Part shown: piece after piece, positions 1 to 7,465 of the stretch
Numbering within the stretch: position 1 is the first letter of the stretch
Layout of the letters: every line of letters starts with the position of its first letter
NCBI GenBank assembly: GCA_018969975.1
Contig: JAGWXI010000004.1
Span: 1 to 64,000 of the forward strand
Reading direction: 5' to 3'
Length of the DNA: 64,000 nt
DNA from: Burkholderiales bacterium
GTDB taxonomy: Bacteria > Pseudomonadota > Gammaproteobacteria > Burkholderiales > Burkholderiaceae_C
The notes under the pieces: generated by a model
Databases searched by the model: none
Told to the model about the DNA's origin: nothing
The model's input: only the letters and a program-made list of their open reading frames with translations
Made by a program: the position numbers and the translations under genes

Positions 1-155
1 TCGCTGGTACCCCCAGGTGGAAATGGAGCGATTAATTTAATGGGGCGGTTGGGATAAACCGATTGCGCCTGAACCACAGTGGCGAAAGCCAAACATGCCA
101 CTACGAGTAACCCAATAAGTGCACGACGCTGAGGCTTAGAGTGTTCAAAGATCAT
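1..155 (-). CDS. Bug/TctC-family periplasmic solute receptor, N-terminal fragment
   Basis: The gene runs off the left edge, so only the first 51 codons are visible. The ATG at 155 follows an AGAGGA ribosome site. Residues 1-31 form a signal peptide: basic start, hydrophobic run, likely cut after VVQAQ. The mature start YPNRPIKLIAPFPPGG is the N-terminal signature of Bug (TctC) receptors, which bind small carboxylates in the periplasm. Such receptors are numerous in Burkholderiales and often lack a linked TctAB permease. It diverges from the hydrolase gene at 255, so both promoters must lie in the 99 bp between them. The ligand cannot be inferred from the fragment. Confidence 0.85.
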   Translation of the reverse strand, partial: MIFEHSKPQRRALIGLLVVACLAFATVVQAQSVYPNRPIKLIAPFPPGGTS

Positions 156-254
156 GGTATGTCCTCTAGATTTTTCTGAAGTTAAATGGGTCTAATGCTG
201 TTGCTTTGTTGGCAAGCGAAGTCAGGATAATACAAAAGCAAGGAAATTGAATCC

Positions 255-1433
255 ATGAAATCACTTTTTAATTTAAACAACACCTTACCCCATGATGCAT
301 CGCAAGCGCTACTGATTGGACGAGTTTGGGTAGAGGGCAGGGGCCCGGTTCTTGTCAAGGTTACACCTCAGGAGGTGCAAGATCTCTCACCTCTGGCATG
401 GACTTGTAGTGAATTGCTGGAGATGGAAAACTTAGCTTCACGCGTTAGGGATTTCACCGGCGAGCGTCTTTGCGATACAGAAAAATTATTGCGCCATTCC
501 GTGGAATCTCAGCGCCAAGCGGATACCCCTTGGTTGATGGCACCTTGCGATTTACAAGCTATCAAGGCTGCGGGTGTAACTTTTGTGGCCAGCATGCTAG
601 AGCGCGTGATCGAGGAACAAGCGCGCGGGGATGCCAGTAAGGCGCTGGCCGTGCGTGCGGCAGTTGTTGCGGTGATTGGCGATAACCTATCAAAAGTAAT
701 ACCTGGTTCACCTGAGGCAATGAAACTCAAAGAAGTTTTGATAGAACAAGGTATTTGGTCTCAATATCTTGAGGTAGGTATTGGCCCTGATGCGGAAATA
801 TTTACGAAATCACAGCCTATGAGTGCTGTTGGAACAGGTGCAAACATCGGCATTCATCCACTTAGCCAATGGAACAACCCGGAGCCTGAAATTGTGCTCG
901 CCGTCAACAGTCGCGGGCAAACAGTAGGAGCTAGTCTAGGCAATGATGTGAACTTGCGAGATTTTGAAGGCCGAAGTGCGCTCCTTCTTGGTAAAGCTAA
1001 AGACAACAACGGTTCGTGCGCCATAGGTCCATTTATCCGCTTGTTTGATGCGCACTTTGGTATGGATGATGTGCGTCGTTGCGATTTATCTATGCAAGTC
1101 CACGGTGACGATGGTTTTGTCATGCAGGGCGAAAGCGCCTTGCGCATGATTAGCCGCGACCCACTCGATTTGGTTAACCAAGCTATTGGCCCCAACCACC
1201 AATACCCAGACGGTTTTATGCTTTTTTTAGGAACTATGTTTGCCCCAACGCAAGATCGCCCCATTCCAGGCAAGCCCCCAGGAGAAGGATTTACCCATTG
1301 CATTCATGATGTTGTCACTGTCTCCACGCCCCAATTAGGCCAATTGGTCAATCGGGTTCTTACAAGTGATAAGGTGGCTCCTTGGACTTATGGAACGCGA
1401 GCCCTTCTGCGTGACTTGGCTAAGCGCAGATAG
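255..1433 (+). CDS. Fumarylacetoacetate hydrolase (FAH)-fold family protein
   Basis: A 392-residue protein of the FAH superfamily, metal-dependent enzymes that hydrate, decarboxylate or hydrolyse 2-oxo acids. The C-terminal catalytic fold carries EPEIVL (residues 210-215) and NDVNLRD (from about 230), so the ExE pair E210/E212 and D231 expected to hold the divalent metal are present. The N-terminal ~190 residues are longer than in minimal FAH proteins and resemble the AraD1-type branch found in sugar-acid pathways (recognised, not searched). An AAGGA site precedes the ATG. It is transcribed alone and converges on the amidohydrolase at 1470. The substrate is unknown; a 2-keto-3-deoxy acid is a reasonable guess. 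Confidence 0.8.
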   Translation: MKSLFNLNNTLPHDASQALLIGRVWVEGRGPVLVKVTPQEVQDLSPLAWTCSELLEMENLASRVRDFTGERLCDTEKLLRHSVESQRQADTPWLMAPCDLQAIKAAGVTFVASMLERVIEEQARGDASKALAVRAAVVAVIGDNLSKVIPGSPEAMKLKEVLIEQGIWSQYLEVGIGPDAEIFTKSQPMSAVGTGANIGIHPLSQWNNPEPEIVLAVNSRGQTVGASLGNDVNLRDFEGRSALLLGKAKDNNGSCAIGPFIRLFDAHFGMDDVRRCDLSMQVHGDDGFVMQGESALRMISRDPLDLVNQAIGPNHQYPDGFMLFLGTMFAPTQDRPIPGKPPGEGFTHCIHDVVTVSTPQLGQLVNRVLTSDKVAPWTYGTRALLRDLAKRR

Positions 1434-1469
1434 AAAGCACCACAAAGCTAAGCAGGACAAATGCCTAGT

Positions 1470-3155
1470 TCAATAAAAGTCTGTCAGTAACTTACCTGCA
1501 AGGGGAGCCTCTTTCAGCAATCCATTGTGGTCGGCTACTTGATGACCGTTGACCCACACTGCTTTCACGCCAATTGCATCAGTGTGCAGTCTTGGGGCAC
1601 CCCCTGGTAAATCAAATACACGCTGTTTGTTGCCGCGGTTGACGGTTTGGGGGTCAAAGAGTAGGAGGTCTGCAAAATAGCCTTTGCGTATATAGCCTCT
1701 GTTTTTTAAGCCAAGTATTTGCGCAGGAAGAGAAGTTAAGCGGCGAACAGCTTGTGTCAATGGCATCTTGCCTAACTCTCTGGACCAATAACCCATTAGG
1801 TGTAAGCCAAAACCTGCATCGTTGAAAAATGTTAGGTGCGCTCCAGCGTCGCTCAATGACACCAAGCTGTGGGGGTGGTTCAACATGGTGGCAACTGCAT
1901 CGGTATCACTATTGAGTAAAAGTGCAGTAAAAACTGTTTTGAGATCTTCGGATATTGCTAGATCGAGCACAAAATCGAGCGGGTCCTTTTGAAACTCCTT
2001 AGCCAATTCAGCTACCGTGCGTTGTTCCAAACTGGCGTGATGAGGAAGCACGGTTTCAACGACATGCACCTTATCCCATTCGTTGTTAAACAATCTAAAT
2101 GTTGAAGCAGTGGCTAACTCACTGCGAACTTGATCTCTGAAGTGGGTGTCAGCGAGCATTTTTAGCAATGCTGGGTGTTTCAAGCCGAGTGCAGGTTTCC
2201 AGCTTTGCAGCCCTTCGACTGGATAGGGTGACTGAAAGGTAAAGTCCATAGTGAGTGGACAACATGAGACTTGGCCAATGACCTGCCTTCCCCTTGAATT
2301 GGCTTGTGTGATGGCATCAAGGTCTTTGAATACTGCATCTGGATTGGTGCTGTTGTGCAGCAAAGCAGCAATCATGACGGGTCGCCCCGATTGCGCAGAC
2401 ATATCTTCTAAAAAAGAGACGGGCATCTGGCCGCCCTTAGTCACCATGTAAATACCTTTGCCTTTTTCGCCCATCGCTTTGATCAGGGCCATCATTTCTT
2501 CATCGCTGGCTAAGCGTGATGGCATAGGCAAGCCACCTTCTCCGTTGTGTGCAGGGCTGGTGCTGCTGGCAAAACCGATGGCACCATGCGCCATCGCTTC
2601 ACGAACAATGGTGGCCATGCGGTCAATTTCTTCTGCACTAGCAACGCGTTTGTTAGCTTGGTCGCCTAAAACCCATGTGCGAACAGAGGAGTGTCCAATG
2701 TAAGCAGCAATGTTGACAGCGCTGCCTTTGCGTTGAAGTAATTGCAAGTACTGAGGAAAGGTCTCGAAGCCCCAGTCAATTCCTTGGCGCAATACATCCA
2801 AGGACATGCCCTCAACTTGCGTGAGATGGCGCATTGTCATTTCTCGGTCTGCTGGCTTACATGGAGCAATAGTAAAACCACAATTTCCAATAATGGCGGT
2901 AGTAACGCCTAAAGCAGGCGACGGATTGACGTAGGGATCCCAAGTAATTTGGGCATCGTAATGGGTGTGGCTATCAATGATGCCAGGCATGAGTGCCAAG
3001 CCATGGGCATCTATGGTTTGTTGCGCCTGAAGCTCCAGGCTGGGGCCGACCGCATAGATAAGTCCCTGGTGAATAGCAACATCTTGTAACTGAGGCTCGC
3101 TGCCGCTGCCATCAAAGATTTGTGCGTTTTGAATGAGTAGATCGATTGGGTGCAT
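1470..3155 (-). CDS. D-aminoacylase-like amidohydrolase (N-acyl-D-amino-acid deacylase family)
   Basis: A 561-residue TIM-barrel amidohydrolase of the D-aminoacylase/dihydroorotase-like class. It has the metal motif DSHTHYD (residues 61-67), the family cysteine in GNCGF (C92), a histidine at H267 (ALLHN) and the catalytic aspartate in SDAGAH (D436). In classical D-aminoacylases a histidine sits in the strand that here reads YMVTKGGQ (236-243), so one usual metal ligand appears to be replaced. Activity on N-acyl-D-amino acids is therefore uncertain, and another C-N hydrolysis is possible. It is the last gene of a leftward operon, 14 bp after the enolase-superfamily gene. Confidence 0.8.
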   Translation of the reverse strand: MHPIDLLIQNAQIFDGSGSEPQLQDVAIHQGLIYAVGPSLELQAQQTIDAHGLALMPGIIDSHTHYDAQITWDPYVNPSPALGVTTAIIGNCGFTIAPCKPADREMTMRHLTQVEGMSLDVLRQGIDWGFETFPQYLQLLQRKGSAVNIAAYIGHSSVRTWVLGDQANKRVASAEEIDRMATIVREAMAHGAIGFASSTSPAHNGEGGLPMPSRLASDEEMMALIKAMGEKGKGIYMVTKGGQMPVSFLEDMSAQSGRPVMIAALLHNSTNPDAVFKDLDAITQANSRGRQVIGQVSCCPLTMDFTFQSPYPVEGLQSWKPALGLKHPALLKMLADTHFRDQVRSELATASTFRLFNNEWDKVHVVETVLPHHASLEQRTVAELAKEFQKDPLDFVLDLAISEDLKTVFTALLLNSDTDAVATMLNHPHSLVSLSDAGAHLTFFNDAGFGLHLMGYWSRELGKMPLTQAVRRLTSLPAQILGLKNRGYIRKGYFADLLLFDPQTVNRGNKQRVFDLPGGAPRLHTDAIGVKAVWVNGHQVADHNGLLKEAPLAGKLLTDFY

Positions 3156-3169
3156 AGTGCGATGGTTTC

Positions 3170-4282
3170 TTAGGCAGATAGGTTGATTTCTACAGAGGCT
3201 CGTTTTTTAATCACAGACCAATCCCAAGCTATGCCAAGACCGGGGGCTTCTGGTGGATAAGCAAAACCATCTTTGACTTGGATGCGAGAGGTGGTGATGT
3301 CATCGAGTTGAGGAATGTATTCCACCCATGCCGCATTTGGAACTGCGGCGCAAAGGCTGACATGGAGTTCCATTAAAAAATGCGGACAAACTGGCACATC
3401 GAATGCCTCGGCAAGGTGGGCAACTTTGATCCAAGGCGTGATTCCACCGATGCGTGCTACATCGGGCTGTACGACGCTGCAAGCGCCTTGCTCTACATAT
3501 TCTCGAAACTGTGACAGGTGGTACAGGGATTCACCAACAGCCACAGGAATAGAAGTTTGTTTGCGTAAATGCCTATGACCGCTAACGTCCTCCGCGGGCA
3601 AGGGCTCTTCTAGCCAAGCCAAATCTAGACCATCAAAAGCATGGGCACGACGCACAACTTCGGGCCGGTTAAAACCTTGATTGGCATCGGTCATTAGTTC
3701 AAAACTGTTACCTACAGCCAGACGGACAGCAGAGAGTCGGGCAACATCTTCACTGACGTGGGGTCGACCGATTTTTATTTTTGCACCTTTAAATCCTTGC
3801 GCTTGCGCTGCTAACGTTTGTTCAACTAGTTCTTGGGCTTCTAGGTGCAACCAACCACCTTCAGTGGTGTAGACGGGTAATTTGTCTTGAGCGCCACCGA
3901 GTAAACGCCATAGCGGAAGTTGTTGGCTTTGAGCGCGCCAGTCCCATAAAGCAGTATCAACGCATGCTAAGGCTAAGCTGGTGATGGCACCAACTGCTGT
4001 CGCATGGGTGAAGTAAAACAAATCTTTCCAAATTGCTTCGATCTCGAGGGGCGAGCGGCCTATCAAGCGTGGAGCAAGATGGTCTTTTAGCAAGGCAATC
4101 ACGGATGAACCGCCAGTGCCAATGGTGTATGCGTAACCGGTGGCCTCTACACCATCACTGCAATGCAGGGTAAGTAAAACCGTCTCTTGCGTCACAAACG
4201 ATTGAATGGCATCGGTACGAACTACTTTAGGCGGTAAGTTGACTTGCCTGAGGGTGATGTTTTTTATGAGAGTGCGTGGCAT
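3170..4282 (-). CDS. Mandelate racemase/muconate-lactonizing-type enolase-superfamily enzyme
   Basis: A 370-residue member of the enolase superfamily, which abstracts the alpha proton of a carboxylate and stabilises the enolate on Mg2+. Visible residues are the base motif KIK (K168/K170), metal ligands D199 (TDANQG), E225 (WLEEPL) and E251 (VGES), and an Asp-His dyad D274 (QPDVARIGG) and H301 (CPHFLMELH). The Lys-x-Lys plus Asp-His set is that of the mandelate-racemase subgroup, which contains racemases and acid-sugar dehydratases. It differs from the lysine-lysine set of the MLE/NAAAR subgroup. Spacing is 13 bp to the upstream gene and 14 bp to the amidohydrolase, so they are probably co-transcribed. 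Substrate unknown. Confidence 0.85.
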   Translation of the reverse strand: MPRTLIKNITLRQVNLPPKVVRTDAIQSFVTQETVLLTLHCSDGVEATGYAYTIGTGGSSVIALLKDHLAPRLIGRSPLEIEAIWKDLFYFTHATAVGAITSLALACVDTALWDWRAQSQQLPLWRLLGGAQDKLPVYTTEGGWLHLEAQELVEQTLAAQAQGFKGAKIKIGRPHVSEDVARLSAVRLAVGNSFELMTDANQGFNRPEVVRRAHAFDGLDLAWLEEPLPAEDVSGHRHLRKQTSIPVAVGESLYHLSQFREYVEQGACSVVQPDVARIGGITPWIKVAHLAEAFDVPVCPHFLMELHVSLCAAVPNAAWVEYIPQLDDITTSRIQVKDGFAYPPEAPGLGIAWDWSVIKKRASVEINLSA

Positions 4283-4295
4283 GGGGACTAGATGG

Positions 4296-5141
4296 TTAAG
4301 TGCTTGAGAGAGCGGGTGGTACGAGCGCTTTTATCCATTGACTTGCAGGCAGTGAGCAGCGTGCTTCAATGGCTAGAGCTCGCGCAGTAAGTTCATCTTG
4401 GCTGAGTATGTTTGGAGCGCCAAGCGCAATGATGATCGAGTTTCCAGCTGTTGTCGGTTTGAATTTCCAAACAGAACTATTGCCGAACACTTTCGCAATT
4501 TTGTTGGCGCTTTCGTGGATGTTGGATTGCAATCCAAATACGTTAACAGTCATCACGCCATTGGCTGTGAGTATTTGCTTGCAATTCCCATAAAACTGCT
4601 CTGTATCTAGCACAGGGCATTGCGCGTCTTGGTCGTACAGATCGACTTGGAGCACGTCAATTTTGCCAATCCACTCCTTGCGGAGAATAATTTCGGCGGC
4701 ATCGCCCTGTATGACTTCTAAGCTGTGGTTGTCTTCTGGTAAGAAGAACCAACGTCTGCACATCTCTATCACCTGCAGATTCAATTCAACTGCAGTTGTT
4801 TGCATGCCAAGTGTCTGGTTACAAAATTTGGTGAGACTTCCCGCGCCAAGTCCGAGTTGCATTGCATGGAGTTGGTTGATTTTTGCTAGATCAGTAAAAA
4901 GTAGCCAGCCCATCATGCGTTGCTGGTATTCCAAATGAATGTCAAATGGTTTGCTAATCCGCATGGATCCTTGAACTGCTGGTGACCCACAATGTAAAAA
5001 CCGCACATCACCATAGTCAAAAAAATTCACCTGTGAAGATTGTTGGTCTTGGGAACGGAATGCGCGCGCCTGTTTTTTTGCTAAGTACGCCCCAACAAAA
5101 ACCGCTGCAATGCAAGCAATAAGACCTAAAAAAATATCCAT
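4296..5141 (-). CDS. Spermidine-synthase-like methyltransferase-fold protein with membrane anchor
   Basis: A 281-residue protein with one hydrophobic N-terminal segment (about residues 3-22) followed by a basic stretch. The rest is a Rossmann domain of the spermidine synthase (SpeE) family: GLGAGSL as the nucleotide loop, an acidic AVELN at the end of the next strand, GDA and the QVDLYD strand. The membrane anchor and divergent active-site region argue against an ordinary cytosolic polyamine synthase. Burkholderiales carry several such spermidine-synthase-like proteins of unknown function. It lies 22 bp after the cupin gene and 13 bp before the enolase-superfamily gene. No strong ribosome site is seen, so translation may be coupled. 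Confidence 0.65.
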   Translation of the reverse strand: MDIFLGLIACIAAVFVGAYLAKKQARAFRSQDQQSSQVNFFDYGDVRFLHCGSPAVQGSMRISKPFDIHLEYQQRMMGWLLFTDLAKINQLHAMQLGLGAGSLTKFCNQTLGMQTTAVELNLQVIEMCRRWFFLPEDNHSLEVIQGDAAEIILRKEWIGKIDVLQVDLYDQDAQCPVLDTEQFYGNCKQILTANGVMTVNVFGLQSNIHESANKIAKVFGNSSVWKFKPTTAGNSIIIALGAPNILSQDELTARALAIEARCSLPASQWIKALVPPALSST

Positions 5142-5163
5142 TCAGTAAGGCATACGCAGTTTT

Positions 5164-5436
5164 TCAATTCATTCTGGCGATCCACAACGAGGCACCGTCT
5201 GGTCCGTATTTTTCCTGATGCGGCATATGTCTGGCGACTCTAAAGGTATCGCCTTGGTGAAGGTGCGTGGCTTTTCCATCTTGGGTAAGCCAAAACTCTC
5301 CTTTGACAATGAGTCCAAATGCTTCAAACGGATGTTCATGCAATGGAGTTTCATGGTTAGCACCCCATTCGCGCGTTAAAACTTCGTCGAATCCCTCTGC
5401 CATGGTGAGTGCTTTAAATTGTTCAAAGGTTTGCAT
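5164..5436 (-). CDS. Small single-domain cupin protein
   Basis: A 90-residue cupin. HETPLHEHPFEAFGLIVKGE (about residues 28-47) is cupin motif 1 with two or three metal-binding histidines and a glutamate. GDTFRVARHMPHQE supplies motif 2 with its histidine. The fold could bind a metal and a small ligand, but such short cupins have many roles and none can be assigned. A strong GAGGAGG site precedes the ATG, making this the likely first gene of the leftward operon down to 1470. Its promoter must lie in the 190-bp gap it shares with the rightward oxidoreductase operon. Confidence 0.75.
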   Translation of the reverse strand: MQTFEQFKALTMAEGFDEVLTREWGANHETPLHEHPFEAFGLIVKGEFWLTQDGKATHLHQGDTFRVARHMPHQEKYGPDGASLWIARMN

Positions 5437-5499
5437 AAGGCCTCCTCGCTAGATTGGAGGGATAAATGTACCCAAAGTCTCACAAGAAAGTAATTGATC

Positions 5500-5591
5500 T
5501 ATGTCTAAAAATGACGCCTAAGTTACGCTTTGTTATGAGTCATAAGGGATTACTCTATTCATAGACATATTTTGTAGGGCTATTCTATGAA
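5500..5591. promoter_or_regulatory. Cluster of dyad-symmetric sites between divergent operons
   Basis: The 190-bp gap between the cupin gene and the KorAB operon holds several related inverted repeats. TTATGAGTCATAA at 5533-5545 is a perfect 13-bp palindrome. CTATTCATAG at 5555-5564 is a short palindrome. TTCATAGA at 5558-5565 pairs with TCTATGAA at 5584-5591. TATGTCTA at 5500-5507 pairs with TAGACATA at 5562-5569. Repeated dyads of this kind are typical of operators for a dimeric regulator. No regulator gene is adjacent and no matching consensus is recognised. Confidence 0.4.
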
Positions 5592-5626
5592 CAGGGCAAT
5601 TTAAAACGGCTACTAAGGAATTAAGG

Positions 5627-7465
5627 ATGATCCCCACCAATGTAAGTGACCCCAATTATTTCCATAAAGTTGTAGATTGCCAGTGGGCTTGCCCAGCACA
5701 CACACCAGTTCCAGAATACATCCGATTGATAGGACAAGGTCGTTACAGCGACGCTTATATGGTGAACTGGGTGTCCAATGTTTTTCCAGGCATTTTGGGT
5801 AGAACCTGTGACAGACCTTGTGAACCAGCATGCCGCCGATCGCGCGTGGAAGAAAACAATGGTGACAAACCTGAGCCCGTAGCCATATGCAGGCTCAAGC
5901 GTGTCGCCGCTGATCAAAAGGACGACATCCGCCATCGATTGCCAGAGATAGCTGGTCCGAATGGCAAAAAAATTGCATGCATTGGTGCAGGGCCTGCTTC
6001 ATTGACGGTTGCTCGAGACTTGGCGCCACTGGGATATGACATCACCGTGTTTGACGCCGAGAGCAAAGCTGGGGGATTTATACGCTCGCAGATTCCAAGA
6101 TTCCGTTTGCCAGAAGAAGTGATTGATGAAGAAACAGGTTACATCCTAGAGCTGGGTGTGAAGTTGGTGCCCAATCACCGTGTTACATCTATGAAGGATT
6201 TACTAGGACAAGACTTTGATGCCATTTTTGTTGGTACGGGTGCACCAAGGGGAAGAGACCTTGACATACCAGGAAGAAAAGAAGGCGCTGCAAATATTCA
6301 TATTGGAATTGATTGGCTCTCCTCGGTTTCATTCGGGCATATTTCAAAAGTTGGTAAGCGCGTTATTGTTCTTGGCGGAGGAAACACTGCCATGGACTGC
6401 TGCCGTTCGTCCCTTCGATTGGGTAGCTCCGATGTCAAAGTGGTCGTGCGAAGTGGCTTTGATGAAATGAAAGCTTCCCCCTGGGAAAAAGAAGACGCTA
6501 TCCATGAAGGTATTCCGATCTTAAATTTTCATGTGCCTAAGTCGTTTGAAATTCAAAATGGCAAATTAGTAGGGATGAAGTTTGAAAAAGTTCATGCCCA
6601 GTTCGATGCGAAAGGTAATCGGTCCTTGGTTCCAACTGGTGAGCCCGATGTGTTTTTGGAATGTGATGATGTATTGCTTGCGGTAGGACAAGAAAATGCA
6701 TTTCCTTGGATAGAGAGAGACTGCGGTATTGAGTTTGATAAATGGGGATTGCCCGTTTTAGGCAAGCAGTCGATGCAGACCACATTACCGCGCGTTTTTT
6801 TTGGCGGAGATGCTGCCTTTGGACCCAAAAACATCATTACTGCAGTAGCGCATGGGCACGAGGCTGCTGTATCCATGGATATTTTCATCAATGGACTAGA
6901 CGTGAATGCACGTCCGGCACCAACGACCAATTTGATGTCTCAAAAAATGGGTATTCATGAGTGGAGTTATCACAACGATGTCTCTGAAGACCATCGTTTC
7001 AAGGTGCCTTGGGCCAATGCGCAAAAGGCGCTTGCAAGCATACGGGTTGAGGTGGAGCTTGGTTTTGATGCGGCTACAGCATTTAAAGAGGCACATCGTT
7101 GTCTAAATTGTGATGTGCAAACGGTTTTCACCAAAGAGACCTGTATTGAGTGTGATGCCTGCGTAGACATCTGTCCGATGGATTGCCTAACGATTACTCA
7201 AAACGCTGACGAAACAGATTTGCGCCAATCCTTGCGTGCCCCCACTTCCCACGCAGACCAAGATTTGTATGTCTCTGGAGCGCTTAAGTCTTCGCGGGTG
7301 ATGGTCAAGGACGAGGATGTCTGTTTGCATTGCGGCCTGTGCGCTGAGAGATGTCCAACAGGCGCTTGGGATATGCAAAAGTTTTTATTGAACACCGCAA
7401 AAGCCAGTCCCCACAGTTACGACAAGGCCAATGCCAACGCTACTCTTACATTGGATACCGCATGA
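5627..7465 (+). CDS. GltD-like FAD/iron-sulfur oxidoreductase with C-terminal 2[4Fe-4S] ferredoxin domain
   Basis: A 612-residue electron-transfer protein. Residues 1-110 are a GltD-type iron-sulfur domain (C18, C22, C61, C65, C69). Next comes a pyridine-nucleotide-disulfide-oxidoreductase fold with an FAD loop (IGAGPASL near 117) and an NAD(P) loop (VLGGGNTAMD near 247). The C-terminus carries two [4Fe-4S] motifs, CIECDACVDIC (506-516) and CLHCGLCAERC (566-576). Its stop overlaps the start of korA (ATGA). It most likely passes electrons between the KorAB enzyme and NAD(P), like the flavin subunits of phenylglyoxylate or indolepyruvate oxidoreductases. That partner role is inferred from context. 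Confidence 0.85.
   Translation: MIPTNVSDPNYFHKVVDCQWACPAHTPVPEYIRLIGQGRYSDAYMVNWVSNVFPGILGRTCDRPCEPACRRSRVEENNGDKPEPVAICRLKRVAADQKDDIRHRLPEIAGPNGKKIACIGAGPASLTVARDLAPLGYDITVFDAESKAGGFIRSQIPRFRLPEEVIDEETGYILELGVKLVPNHRVTSMKDLLGQDFDAIFVGTGAPRGRDLDIPGRKEGAANIHIGIDWLSSVSFGHISKVGKRVIVLGGGNTAMDCCRSSLRLGSSDVKVVVRSGFDEMKASPWEKEDAIHEGIPILNFHVPKSFEIQNGKLVGMKFEKVHAQFDAKGNRSLVPTGEPDVFLECDDVLLAVGQENAFPWIERDCGIEFDKWGLPVLGKQSMQTTLPRVFFGGDAAFGPKNIITAVAHGHEAAVSMDIFINGLDVNARPAPTTNLMSQKMGIHEWSYHNDVSEDHRFKVPWANAQKALASIRVEVELGFDAATAFKEAHRCLNCDVQTVFTKETCIECDACVDICPMDCLTITQNADETDLRQSLRAPTSHADQDLYVSGALKSSRVMVKDEDVCLHCGLCAERCPTGAWDMQKFLLNTAKASPHSYDKANANATLTLDTA

Noticed and set aside
3170-4282. N-acylamino acid racemase partnering the D-aminoacylase-like gene
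   Set aside because: The active site has an Asp-His dyad of the mandelate-racemase subgroup instead of the second lysine used by that racemase.
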